From NCBI GenBank assembly GCA_965530755.1, contig CBESNA010000008.1, positions 1 through 64,000 on the forward strand: DNA of 64,000 nt, written 5' to 3'. Of the stretch, positions 1-8,145 are shown in pieces. Source of the DNA: SZUA-35 sp965530755 (GTDB taxonomy: Bacteria > Actinomycetota > Acidimicrobiia > Acidimicrobiales > SZUA-35). Under the pieces are notes generated by a model. It did not search any database. It saw nothing but the letters and a program-made list of their open reading frames with translations, and had not been told where the DNA came from. The position numbers were made by a program, and so were the translations under genes. Every line of letters starts with the position of its first letter. The stretch's first letter is position 1.

Positions 1-299
1 GGAGGAGGCTCGCTGATACGTCGTGAGTCGGATGCGGTGAGCGGGAGGCGACAGCTGTCTTGCGAGGCCGACGGAGGAGGCTCGCTGATACGTCGTGAGT
101 CGGATGCGGTGAGCGGGAGGCGACAGCTGTCTTGCGAGGCCGACGGAGGAGGCTCGCTGATACGTCGTGAGTCGGATGCGGTGAGCGGGAGGCGACAGCC
201 GACCAAGCAGGAGAGCTGTCTTGCGAGGCCGACGGAGGAGGCTCGCTGATACGTCGTGAGTCGGATGCGGTGAGCGGGAGGCGACAGCCGACCAAGCAG
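1..299. repeat. 72-bp tandem minisatellite upstream of rpmF
   Basis: Four tandem units begin at 1, 73, 145 and 234, each opening with GGAGGAGGCTCGCTGATACG. The first two steps are exactly 72 bp. The third is 89 bp because 17 bp (CCGACCAAGCAGGAGAG) is inserted after GCGACAG; the same CCGACCAAGCAG sequence also closes the last unit. Since 72 bp is 24 codons, plus-strand frame 1 stays open from the window edge until the 17-bp insert shifts it to a stop at 247-249. That could be the tail of an upstream gene (a DUF177/YceD protein often precedes rpmF) or chance. The array continues past the left edge, so its full copy number is unknown. It looks like a VNTR-type minisatellite and ends just before the rpmF promoter. 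Confidence 0.9.
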
Positions 300-304
300 A
301 AGGG

Positions 305-332
305 TTGGTAGCCGGTGACGGGCCGGTACGCT
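305..332 (+). promoter_or_regulatory. Probable promoter for rpmF-plsX
   Basis: TTGGTA (305-310) and TACGCT (327-332) are separated by 16 bp. They lie immediately after the minisatellite and about 55 bp before rpmF. Expansion or contraction of the array would change what lies directly upstream of this promoter. Confidence 0.45.
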
Positions 333-387
333 CGTTTCTTCGTGCCCACTCCGGGCTCTCACGTCGCCTCACGCTCCAGGAACTCTC

Positions 388-567
388 ATGGCCGTCCCAA
401 AGAAGAAGACCTCCAAGGCCAAGACTCGCAGCCGTCGGGCATCGAGTTGGCAGATTTCGGCTCCGGCCAAGTCGTCGTGCGATCACTGCGGTCAGACCAA
501 ACTGCCGCACCGGGTCTGCGGCAGCTGTGGTTGGTACAAGGGTCGTCAAGCCGTCGACGTCGGCTGA
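388..567 (+). CDS. rpmF: 50S ribosomal protein L32
   Basis: This 59-residue protein of the large ribosomal subunit begins MAVPKKKTSKAKTRSRR, the usual basic L32 N-terminus. It has a zinc ribbon with two Cys pairs, CDHC and CGSC, in the second half, so it is the C+ (zinc-binding) form. The ATG at 388 follows a CCAGGAA ribosome binding site. The gene is followed by plsX, the common bacterial order linking L32 to fatty acid and phospholipid genes. It was identified by direct translation because it lies inside longer open frames. Confidence 0.95.
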   Translation: MAVPKKKTSKAKTRSRRASSWQISAPAKSSCDHCGQTKLPHRVCGSCGWYKGRQAVDVG

Positions 568-625
568 ATTCGACCAGCATGAGCGCCTCGTCGCTCGCTC
601 CGATCGTCACTGGACTCGCCTCCCC

Positions 626-1618
626 ATGACCGAACCCCGTTTGCCCGTTGCCGTCGATGCCATGGGCGGCGACGATGCTCCGGCCACCATCGTGGCCGGC
701 GCCCGCATCGCCGCAGAGGAGTTCGGAGTGGACGTCCTGCTGGTCGGTGACACCGAGCGGCTCGGCGATGTCGGTGGTCTGTCGATCAAACACGCTTCCG
801 AAGTCATCTCGATGGATGACGAGCCGGCGGCGAGCGTTCGCAAGAAGAAGGATTCGTCAGTGGTCCGTGCGGTCGAGGCTGTCCGCGACGGCGAGGCGTG
901 TGCCTGCCTGAGCGCCGGCAACACCGGTGCCGCCATGGCCGCGTCGTTGCTCAGGCTTGGTCGGATTCGTGGGATCTCCCGCCCGGCGATCGCTGTCCCG
1001 TTCCCCGTTCTGGGTTCCACACCGACCACACTCCTGGATTGCGGAGCCAACGCCGACGCTCAGCCGGAATGGCTGGTGCAGTTCGCGCAGATGGGTTCGG
1101 TGTATGCCCGCACTCGCTTCGGCATCGAGACCCCTCGAGTCGCGGTGATGACCATCGGTGAAGAGGCAGGAAAAGGCAACGCTCTTGTCAAGGAGACGTG
1201 TGCACTGATGGCCGAGGAAGCCTGGACCGAAGCATGCGGCGCCACGTTCGTCGGCAATGTCGAAGGGCGCGATCTCATGGCGGGGGGGGCCGACGTCATC
1301 GTCTGCGACGGCTTCACTGGCAACATCATCCTGAAATCAGTCGAGGGCGGCGTCAAAACTGCGCTCGATGCGATTCGGGCTCGGCTGGCCACGATGCCGG
1401 GCGCGAACGAGTCGCTTGCCGATCTCTATGTGGAACTCGACCCCGAGTCTCGGGGTGCGGCGATGCTGCTCGGCTCCAAGCAGGTCAGCATGATCTCCCA
1501 TGGATCTTCATCGCCACGAGCGATAGCCAACGCCATCCGAACGGCATCAGAGATGGCGGACTCTGGCATCGTGCAGCGCATCCGCGACATGCTCGAGGCC
1601 GACAGCGCCACTGATTGA
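626..1618 (+). CDS. plsX: Phosphate acyltransferase PlsX
   Basis: PlsX converts acyl-ACP and phosphate to acyl-phosphate, the donor for the first acylation in phospholipid synthesis; it acts at the inner face of the membrane. The 330-residue protein has the family N-terminus PVAVDAMGGDDAP, the SAGNTGA motif and the C-terminal CDGFTGNIILKS motif. Length is normal for the family. The frame is open upstream through rpmF, but the ATG at 626 gives the standard N-terminus, so it is preferred although no clear ribosome binding site is seen. It is flanked by rpmF and acpP, as expected for the lipid cluster. Confidence 0.95.
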   Translation: MTEPRLPVAVDAMGGDDAPATIVAGARIAAEEFGVDVLLVGDTERLGDVGGLSIKHASEVISMDDEPAASVRKKKDSSVVRAVEAVRDGEACACLSAGNTGAAMAASLLRLGRIRGISRPAIAVPFPVLGSTPTTLLDCGANADAQPEWLVQFAQMGSVYARTRFGIETPRVAVMTIGEEAGKGNALVKETCALMAEEAWTEACGATFVGNVEGRDLMAGGADVIVCDGFTGNIILKSVEGGVKTALDAIRARLATMPGANESLADLYVELDPESRGAAMLLGSKQVSMISHGSSSPRAIANAIRTASEMADSGIVQRIRDMLEADSATD

Positions 1619-1696
1619 GCGGAATTCTGCCCGATCGGAGCATGCCCTCCCAGGGCGAGGCCCGAACACTCCCCGTGAGAAGCACTGGTGGACCGG

Positions 1697-1702
1697 TACA
1701 AT
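1697..1702 (+). promoter_or_regulatory. Possible -10 element for acpP-rnc
   Basis: TACAAT lies in the 180-bp gap between plsX and acpP, about 100 bp before the acpP start. It matches the -10 consensus in five of six positions. No convincing -35 box is seen, so this is tentative. Confidence 0.35.
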
Positions 1703-1798
1703 CCGGCCGTCGTACTGAGCCCGTCCCGCACCCACCGGACCAGGCGAGATGAAGGATGCAGATTCGTGCCAGCAGAAACTCACATGGAGCAGTCCCCG

Positions 1799-2065
1799 AT
1801 GAAGCGCCCCGAAGTGGTGAACCTGGTCCGCGATCGCCTCGCGGACATCCTCGAGGTCGAGCCGGATCAGATCAACGAAGGCGACTCGTTCGCCGATGAC
1901 CTCGATGCCGACTCGCTCGCGCTGATCGAACTCGTGGAGGCACTCGAAGAGGAGCTCTCCGACCGCACTGTCGGGTTCCGCATCGAAGACGAAGACCTCC
2001 AAGACCTGAAGACTGTTCGTGATGCCGTCGACTACGTCTACAGCCAGGTCGGAGCCGACTCCTGA
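1799..2065 (+). CDS. acpP: Acyl carrier protein
   Basis: This small acidic carrier holds fatty acyl chains on a phosphopantetheine arm. With the ATG at 1799 the protein has 88 residues and the attachment motif D38-S39-L40 in DADSLALIELV. A GGAG sequence 8-9 nt upstream supports this start; in-frame alternatives are an ATG at 1784 and a GTG at 1766. It lies between plsX and rnc, and its stop codon overlaps the proposed rnc start. The N-terminus, VVNLVRDRLADILEV, is a typical ACP helix I. Confidence 0.93.
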   Translation: MKRPEVVNLVRDRLADILEVEPDQINEGDSFADDLDADSLALIELVEALEEELSDRTVGFRIEDEDLQDLKTVRDAVDYVYSQVGADS

Positions 2066-2808
2066 AAGAGGCGGCCGACCCCCACGATCTGTCCCGAAAC
2101 CTGGGGTACGAGTTCTCCGATCATGCGTTGCTCCAGTTGGCGCTCACGCATCGCAGTCACTGTGCCGAGACGGACGCACCCGAGCCGAACGAACGGCTCG
2201 AGTTCCTTGGTGACGCCGTTCTCGGCCTGGCAGTCACCGAGCACATCTTCCGCGTCTACGGCGACCTCGCAGAAGGCCAACTGGCCAAGCTGCGGGCATC
2301 GGTGGTGAACACAGCGACTCTCGCCGAGGTGGCTCGCCGAATCGGCGTCGGCCCACAGCTCCTTCTCGGGCGAGGGGAGGATCAGTCGGGCGGACGCGAC
2401 AAGGAATCGATCCTTGCCGACTCGCTCGAGGCGCTCTTCGGAGCCGTCTTCGTCGATGCCGGTTGGCATCGCGCCGCCGAGGTCGTCCTCGACCTCCTCA
2501 TCGACGACATCAAAGTCGGCGCCGAACGGCCCGGTCGCCAGGATTACAAGACTCGTTTGCAGGAACTGGCGGCCGAACTCTCGCTGTCGCCTCCCGGCTA
2601 CCGCATCACCTCAGCCGGGCCCGATCACGATCGCACATTCGACGCGTTGGTCGTCATCGATGGCATCGAGCGAGGTGCCGGCAGTGGGTCGTCGAAAAAG
2701 CGGGCCGAACAAGCTGCAGCCGCAACCGCATGGCGAGCGCTCACGGCAGCTGCCGCCGAATCATTCTCAACCTCTCCGGACTCCGGGGAACAGAAGGAAG
2801 CCATCTGA
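2062..2808 (+). CDS. rnc: Ribonuclease III, probable CTG start
   Basis: RNase III cleaves double-stranded RNA, including rRNA precursors. The catalytic domain shows NERLEFLGDAVL and the acidic ESILADSLEALFGAVF segment, followed by a C-terminal double-stranded RNA-binding domain starting DYKTRLQELAAE. The conserved N-terminal helix LSRNLGYEFSDHALLQ lies before the first ATG, GTG or TTG in frame (a TTG at 2128), so the real start must be upstream. No standard start codon exists between the in-frame stop at 2020 and 2128. The CTG at 2062 overlaps the acpP stop (CTGA) and has GGAG seven bases upstream. It gives 248 residues, normal length. Translational coupling to acpP is likely. Confidence 0.9.
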   Translation: MKEAADPHDLSRNLGYEFSDHALLQLALTHRSHCAETDAPEPNERLEFLGDAVLGLAVTEHIFRVYGDLAEGQLAKLRASVVNTATLAEVARRIGVGPQLLLGRGEDQSGGRDKESILADSLEALFGAVFVDAGWHRAAEVVLDLLIDDIKVGAERPGRQDYKTRLQELAAELSLSPPGYRITSAGPDHDRTFDALVVIDGIERGAGSGSSKKRAEQAAAATAWRALTAAAAESFSTSPDSGEQKEAI

Positions 2809-3647
2809 TGTCAGGACTCGAGCTCCCCGAGATCGAAACACTCAAGCGCGATCTCGAACGCGACGCCGTTGGTCGGAAGATCAAATCTGTCGATGTCCGA
2901 TCGCTGAAGTCGCTCCCCGCACATCGGACGAAGAAGAGCTTCTCCAGCCTCATCGAAGGGGCGAAGGTCGCCACGGTCGACCGGGAGGCGCTTGCGATCG
3001 TGCTGGGCCTCAACAATGAGCACACGCTCGTCCTCGAGCTCGGGACCGGCGGCAGCCTCCAACGTTGCCCGTCGAAAAAGGCGATGGAACCGAAGACGGC
3101 CGTCGTCATCACCTTCACCCAAGGTGGTGACCTGCGCGTGATCGACACGGACAATTCGTGCGCCGTCACGGCGGTGGCCACTGAGGACCTCGAGACCATC
3201 GTTCCTCCGATCAACGAGCGAGGCCTCGATCTGCTCGCCACACCGATCTCCTGGGTTGACTTCTCGTACTTCGTGCGGGCCAAGAGCGATCCGCTGCGGG
3301 TGATACTGACCAACCCGGACAACTTCGTCGGGATCGGCGACATCTACGCAGACGAGATCTTGTTCGACGCCGGGCTTCGTTACGACCGGGTCGCCAGCGA
3401 GCTGACCACCATGGAGGTGCGTCGCCTGCACCGGTCACTGGTCGGAGTCCTGCACGATGCGATCAAGTACCGCGGCACATCGCTCGAAACCCGGCCCTTC
3501 ATCGATCTCAACGGTGCGCCGGGCGAGTTCGCCGATCACCTTGCTGTCTACGGCAAGAACGGCGACCTGAGCCCTCGCAACCGAAAGCCGATCGAAAAGG
3601 CCCAATTCAAGGGCAAAACGGTCTACTTCTGTCGTACCCAGGTCTGA
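2808..3647 (+). CDS. MutM/Fpg-fold protein lacking catalytic residues
   Basis: This 279-residue protein is clearly related to formamidopyrimidine-DNA glycosylase: ELPEIET near the N-terminus, the helix-two-turn-helix region VGIGDIYADEILFDAGL and a C-terminal YGKNGD segment. The chemistry appears lost. The N-terminal catalytic proline that follows Met in MutM is replaced by Leu4 in MSGLELPEIET. The beta-elimination lysine (VQRRAK in E. coli) aligns with Leu62 in VDREAL. The DPRRFG wedge is DTDNSC, and three of the four zinc-finger cysteines are gone. It sits in the normal mutM place, rnc-mutM-smc, and its ATG overlaps the rnc stop (TGATG). It may be a DNA-binding or regulatory paralogue. The alignment is by eye. 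Confidence 0.8.
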   Translation: MSGLELPEIETLKRDLERDAVGRKIKSVDVRSLKSLPAHRTKKSFSSLIEGAKVATVDREALAIVLGLNNEHTLVLELGTGGSLQRCPSKKAMEPKTAVVITFTQGGDLRVIDTDNSCAVTAVATEDLETIVPPINERGLDLLATPISWVDFSYFVRAKSDPLRVILTNPDNFVGIGDIYADEILFDAGLRYDRVASELTTMEVRRLHRSLVGVLHDAIKYRGTSLETRPFIDLNGAPGEFADHLAVYGKNGDLSPRNRKPIEKAQFKGKTVYFCRTQV

Positions 3648-3702
3648 GCTCCACCGGCCACTACCATCCTCTCGTCCACTCTGAGATCCGGCGGGTTCGA
3701 AC

Positions 3703-6700
3703 GTGTACCTGAAAACACTCTCCATCAAAGGGTTCAAGTCTTTCGCCGATCCGGCGATCCTCGAACTCGAACCAGGAGTGACCGTCGTGGTCGGGCCGAA
3801 CGGCTCGGGCAAGTCGAACGTGGTCGATGCGATCGCGTGGGTGCTCGGCGCTCAGGCGCCGACGGCGGTCCGCTCGGCGAAGATGGACGACGTCATTTTC
3901 GCCGGCACGATGAGCCGACCCGCGCTCGGTCGCGCGGAGGTGGCGCTCACGATCGACAACAGCGACGGCATGTTGCCGATCGACTTCACCGAAGTCACCA
4001 TCACCCGGACCCTGTTCCGGTCCGGTGACTCCGACTACTCGATCAACGGCGTGTCATGTCGTCTGCTCGACATCACCGAGTTGCTCTCCGATTCCGGTGT
4101 GGGTCGCCAACAACACATCATCGTGAGCCAGGGCCAGATCGACGCGGTCCTCAACTCCCGTCCCGAGGATCGGCGCGCGATCATCGAGGAGGCGGCCGGT
4201 GTCCTGAAGTTCCGGAAGCGCAAGGAACGGGCCGAGCGGCGGCTGAACTCCACCGAGGAAAACCTCAACCGATTGAACGATCTGGTTCGCGAGGTGCGCC
4301 GCCAACTCCGCCCACTCGAGAAGCAGGCTGATGCGGCACGACGCCACGGTGCTGTGGTCGCTGAACTGTCCGCTCTACGAATTCATCTGGTCGGGCGCGA
4401 GCTTGCTGCCCTCACCGGCAAGATCGAAGCCGGTCACCGCCAGCACGCCGATTTCGATCGGCGTGAAGCTGAACTCAAGAGTGATCTTGCGAAACTCGAC
4501 GCCGCCGTTCTCGACGCCGAAGCCGAACTCGCTGCCCTCGGGGGCTCCGACGTTGCCGACGTGCACTCGCGGGCGCTGAGTCTTCGGGAACGAATCACCG
4601 GGCAGGGCAATGTCATAGGCGAGCGTCGTCGGCGGCTCGAAGGAGAGCTGCAGTCGGCGGTCGACGAAGGTGTCGTGTCGAGTCTCGAGGCCGAGGCAGC
4701 CCGCATCGTGGCCGACCTGGTATCGGTCGAGAACGAACGCCACGAACTGGCGCCGACCCTCAGCGAGATCGAAACGCTCGAGGGTCGTCTTGCCGCCGAC
4801 CGGGAAAGCTTCGAGGAGGCCTGGGGAGAAGGCGTGGGCCCCTCGCCGGTGCAGGCCGCCGAGGTGCGGGCCCAGGTGCAGGCGCTGCAGGCGGCTGCCC
4901 GGCGCGACCAGCAGGAGACGACCCGGATCGTCGAGCAGCTCGAGGCGCTTGGGTCACGACACGATCGCCTCGTCGCCGCTCGTTCCGAGGCCCAGGCCAT
5001 CATCAACGAGCTCACCCCACAGTCCGCCACGATCGGCCCCGATCTCGACAATGCCGGCGTCGCGCTCGCCGACGCCGAGGCCGCACTCGACGCTGCACGC
5101 GAGGCGCGTCGTGTCGCCGACGACGAGGCCAGCCGGTGGACGGCCCGGGCCGATGCTCTCCGTCAGGCCCTCGAGGCCGCCCGTTCGGCCGCCGGCGCTG
5201 ACGCCCTCGCTTCCACCGATGGGGTGCTGGGCAGTCTCCTCGAGCTGATCGACATCGACGCCGGGTGGGAGTCCGCCATCGAGGCGGCGGCCGGCGAAGC
5301 ACTCCAGGCCGTCGTGGTCGACAGCGAGCGCAGCGGCCGGTCCGCGCTCGAGTCCCTCGCCGCCCAGAATCTCAGCGGTGCCGTGCTTGCGCTGGGCGCC
5401 ACCACTGCGGTGCCGATCGACGCCAGTTCGATCCGCTCCCATGTTCGGCCCCTTCGCCCTGACGTCGGTCCGCTGCTCGATGCACTGTTCGGTTCGGTAC
5501 GGGCCGTCGACGGCGGTTGGCCCGAAGCGCTTGACGCCGCAATCGCTCATCCAGACGTTGTGATCGTGAGTTCGGCCGGTGACCGCTTTGGTCCCACGGG
5601 ATGGCGTATCGGACAGGCCGGCTCCGGGGCCACAGGTGCGGCCTTTGACGAGGCTGTCACCAGCGCCTCCGACTCCACGGTCGTGGCCGAGCAGGCAGCC
5701 GAGAGCGTGCGCAACGCACAAGCCGATCTCGAGGAAGCCAAGCGACACGCCGCAGACCTAGAACGCCGCACGCGGACGATCGAACAGCGGCTCGCCGATT
5801 CGATAGCTGGGCTCGATCGGGCAGGTACACAACTGAGCGACATCGCCATCGACCGCGATCGGCTCGATCGGCAGCAGGGTGAGATTCGATCCCGGGTCGA
5901 GGCCGATCGCGTGCAGCTCGAAGACCTCCAGCTCCAGCTCCCGGGACTCGAAGAGGTTGAAGCGGCTCACCTCGACCGAACGAAGACCATGGCCGAGGCG
6001 CGCACGGCGCTCGAGCGTCGTCTCGCCGACGTCGGGGCGCGACGCACCGAGCTCGAGGTGAAAGCGGCGTCGGTCGAGAGTCGACACGAAGTGCTGCTTG
6101 CCCGCCAGGGCGAAGTGGAAGCCAGACTGGCTCGGCTCGTGCAGGAGCGGGCCGCAGCTCGGCTTCGCCGAGAGCACATCCAACGATCGCTGAACTCGGT
6201 CTCCGAACTCGACCGGTCACTCGACCTCCATCGCGTCGAGCTGACCGGCTGGATCAGCCAGCTCCATCGCGAACAGGAGGCGCAGTCCGAGGCATCGCGA
6301 CACGTGTCGTCTGCGCTGTCGACTCGACGAAGCGAACGGCAGCGGGCCGAGCGCGAGCTGGTCGAGGTTCGTGAGCGCCGAAGCCGGATCGAAGTCTCCG
6401 AAGCCGAGCATCGGATTCGGCTCGAGACCCTCACCGAAGCGCTGCGGGGCGAGCTCGATACCGAGCCGACGGTCGCCATGGCGGCCGAGCGTCCCGAGGT
6501 GCCGAATGGGGCGAGCCCCGAGAGCCGAGTGCGCGAGCTCGAACGCGAGCTCAAGCTGATGGGTCCGATCAATCCGTTGGCGCTCGAGGAGTTCGAAGAG
6601 CTCAAGACCCGTCACGAGTTCCTCGACGGTCAGATGACCGACGTGAAGAACACGAAGCGGGATCTCCAGCGGCTCATCAACGAGATCGACGACGAGATCG

Positions 6701-7158
6701 TCAGCGTGTTCTCGAATGCATACGCCGATGTCGCCACGAACTTCGTCGAACTCTTCCAGGTCCTGTTCCCCGGCGGACGCGGGGCGGTGGTTCTGACCGA
6801 GCCCGGCGATCTCTTGAACACCGGAATCGAGATCGAGGCCAAGCCCTCCGGCAAGAATGTGAAGAAGCTGTCGCTGCTCTCGGGCGGCGAGCGGTCGCTG
6901 GTCGCCCTCGGTTTCCTCTTCGCCGTGTTCAAGAGCCGGCCATCACCGTTCTACGTGATGGACGAGGTCGAGGCTGCGCTGGACGACATGAATCTCAAGC
7001 GTCTTCTGTCCCTGATCGACGAGTTCCGCAAGGAAGCGCAGCTCGTGATCGTGAGCCACCAGAAGAAGACGATGGAGGCAGCCGACGTTCTCTACGGCGT
7101 CACCATGAAGGCGGGCGGTTCGTCCAAGGTCGTGTCCGAACGAGTCACCAGTTCCTGA
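3703..7158 (+). CDS. smc: Chromosome segregation protein SMC
   Basis: SMC is the ATPase of the bacterial condensin that organises and segregates the chromosome. The 1151-residue protein has the Walker A loop G31-P-N-G-S-G-K-S38, a long coiled coil rich in Glu/Arg/Ala, a hinge around residues 506-660, a second coiled coil, the signature LSGGERSLVAL near 1058 and the Walker B region PFYVMDEVEAALDD. Size and order are standard. It starts with GTG at 3703; a TACCAT hexamer at 3662-3667 could be its -10 box. In most Actinomycetota ftsY follows soon after; here an accessory block intervenes. ScpA and ScpB are not in the window. Confidence 0.97.
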   Translation: MYLKTLSIKGFKSFADPAILELEPGVTVVVGPNGSGKSNVVDAIAWVLGAQAPTAVRSAKMDDVIFAGTMSRPALGRAEVALTIDNSDGMLPIDFTEVTITRTLFRSGDSDYSINGVSCRLLDITELLSDSGVGRQQHIIVSQGQIDAVLNSRPEDRRAIIEEAAGVLKFRKRKERAERRLNSTEENLNRLNDLVREVRRQLRPLEKQADAARRHGAVVAELSALRIHLVGRELAALTGKIEAGHRQHADFDRREAELKSDLAKLDAAVLDAEAELAALGGSDVADVHSRALSLRERITGQGNVIGERRRRLEGELQSAVDEGVVSSLEAEAARIVADLVSVENERHELAPTLSEIETLEGRLAADRESFEEAWGEGVGPSPVQAAEVRAQVQALQAAARRDQQETTRIVEQLEALGSRHDRLVAARSEAQAIINELTPQSATIGPDLDNAGVALADAEAALDAAREARRVADDEASRWTARADALRQALEAARSAAGADALASTDGVLGSLLELIDIDAGWESAIEAAAGEALQAVVVDSERSGRSALESLAAQNLSGAVLALGATTAVPIDASSIRSHVRPLRPDVGPLLDALFGSVRAVDGGWPEALDAAIAHPDVVIVSSAGDRFGPTGWRIGQAGSGATGAAFDEAVTSASDSTVVAEQAAESVRNAQADLEEAKRHAADLERRTRTIEQRLADSIAGLDRAGTQLSDIAIDRDRLDRQQGEIRSRVEADRVQLEDLQLQLPGLEEVEAAHLDRTKTMAEARTALERRLADVGARRTELEVKAASVESRHEVLLARQGEVEARLARLVQERAAARLRREHIQRSLNSVSELDRSLDLHRVELTGWISQLHREQEAQSEASRHVSSALSTRRSERQRAERELVEVRERRSRIEVSEAEHRIRLETLTEALRGELDTEPTVAMAAERPEVPNGASPESRVRELERELKLMGPINPLALEEFEELKTRHEFLDGQMTDVKNTKRDLQRLINEIDDEIVSVFSNAYADVATNFVELFQVLFPGGRGAVVLTEPGDLLNTGIEIEAKPSGKNVKKLSLLSGGERSLVALGFLFAVFKSRPSPFYVMDEVEAALDDMNLKRLLSLIDEFRKEAQLVIVSHQKKTMEAADVLYGVTMKAGGSSKVVSERVTSS

Positions 7159-7173
7159 CCCTGGCCCAGGGGC

Positions 7174-8145
7174 TCAGACCAGTCGCTGGAACCAGAAAAC
7201 GCTCAGGGCTGCGGCCAACACGGTCAAGGCGAGGGCAGCCCCGACGAACCAGTCGGTGATCTCACGTTCGGCCTCTTCGAAGCCGATCGCCGATCCGATG
7301 TTCTCGTAGACCGTGTCGAGCTCGTCGACGCTCTCGGCCGTGAAGAAGGCTCCGCTGGTTCCATTGGCGATGTCCTCGAGGCTCTGACCGCCCACGGGAA
7401 CGGCGATGCGTTCCGACTCGACTGCGTCAGTTTCGGGATCGTCGTACAGGATGAATCCGTCCTCGGTCCCGAACGCAATGGTCGAGACGGGGATCTGAGC
7501 CTGCTGAGCCGCTTGGATGGCGAGGGCGTCTGGTCGGCCCACAGTGGTCACACCGTCGGACAACAGCACGATGCGGGCCGGGGCACGTTCGCCGTCCTCG
7601 TCTGGCGGCACGCTGAGCAGCGCGTCGAGGCTCGTGAAGATTGCTTCACCAATCGCAGTCGACTCTGCCAGTCGCAGGTTGTCGATCACGCGAGTTGCGG
7701 CAATACGGTCGGTGGTCGGGTTGAGCAGCACCGATGCGGTGCCCGCGAATCCGACGATGCCGACGTTCAGCGTCGGCGGCAGCTCATCGATGAACGTCTT
7801 GGCCGCAGCCTGGGCCGCTTGCAACCGATCCGGTTCCACATCGGCGGCCTCCATCGACAGCGACACGTCGATCGCGACGATCACCGTGGCCCGCTCACGG
7901 GGGACGCGGACGACCCTGGTCGGCTGAGCGAAACCGACCGACAACACCACCAGAGCGGCGAGGGTCACCGCGCTGGCGACGTGACGCCGCCAGCCCGAAC
8001 GCTTCGGGACGACCGAATGGAGCAGGTCGGCAGATGCCAGACGGGCGGCATACACCCGGCGTCGGGTCTGCATGAACAGGTAGAAGGCGACGAGTACGGC
8101 CACGGCGACCAACACCCAGAGTCGATCCGGCTGAAGGAAGCTCAT
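7174..8145 (-). CDS. VWA-domain membrane protein (BatA-like)
   Basis: This is the last gene of a MoxR-DUF58-VWA operon. The 323-residue protein has an N-terminal membrane segment (LWVLVAVAVLVAFYLFM), a second one (VASAVTLAALVVLSVGF), an extracytoplasmic von Willebrand factor A domain with the metal site motif DVSLSM, and a C-terminal membrane helix (FVGAALALTVLAAALSVFWF). This is the BatA/aerotolerance layout. In known MoxR systems the VWA protein is a partner of the AAA+ ATPase in metal insertion or complex assembly; the substrate here is unknown. Its ATG overlaps the stop of the DUF58 gene by four bases. It converges with smc. Confidence 0.85.
   Translation of the reverse strand: MSFLQPDRLWVLVAVAVLVAFYLFMQTRRRVYAARLASADLLHSVVPKRSGWRRHVASAVTLAALVVLSVGFAQPTRVVRVPRERATVIVAIDVSLSMEAADVEPDRLQAAQAAAKTFIDELPPTLNVGIVGFAGTASVLLNPTTDRIAATRVIDNLRLAESTAIGEAIFTSLDALLSVPPDEDGERAPARIVLLSDGVTTVGRPDALAIQAAQQAQIPVSTIAFGTEDGFILYDDPETDAVESERIAVPVGGQSLEDIANGTSGAFFTAESVDELDTVYENIGSAIGFEEAEREITDWFVGAALALTVLAAALSVFWFQRLV

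Noticed and set aside
37..249. Repeat-encoded peptide in the minisatellite
   Set aside because: The frame is open only because the unit is 72 bp; the 17-bp insert breaks it, and no start site or homology supports a gene.
2463..2807. N-terminal extension of the MutM-like protein
   Set aside because: The in-frame region before 2808 lies within rnc in another frame and is Arg-rich; ATG 2808 with the TGATG overlap is the natural start.
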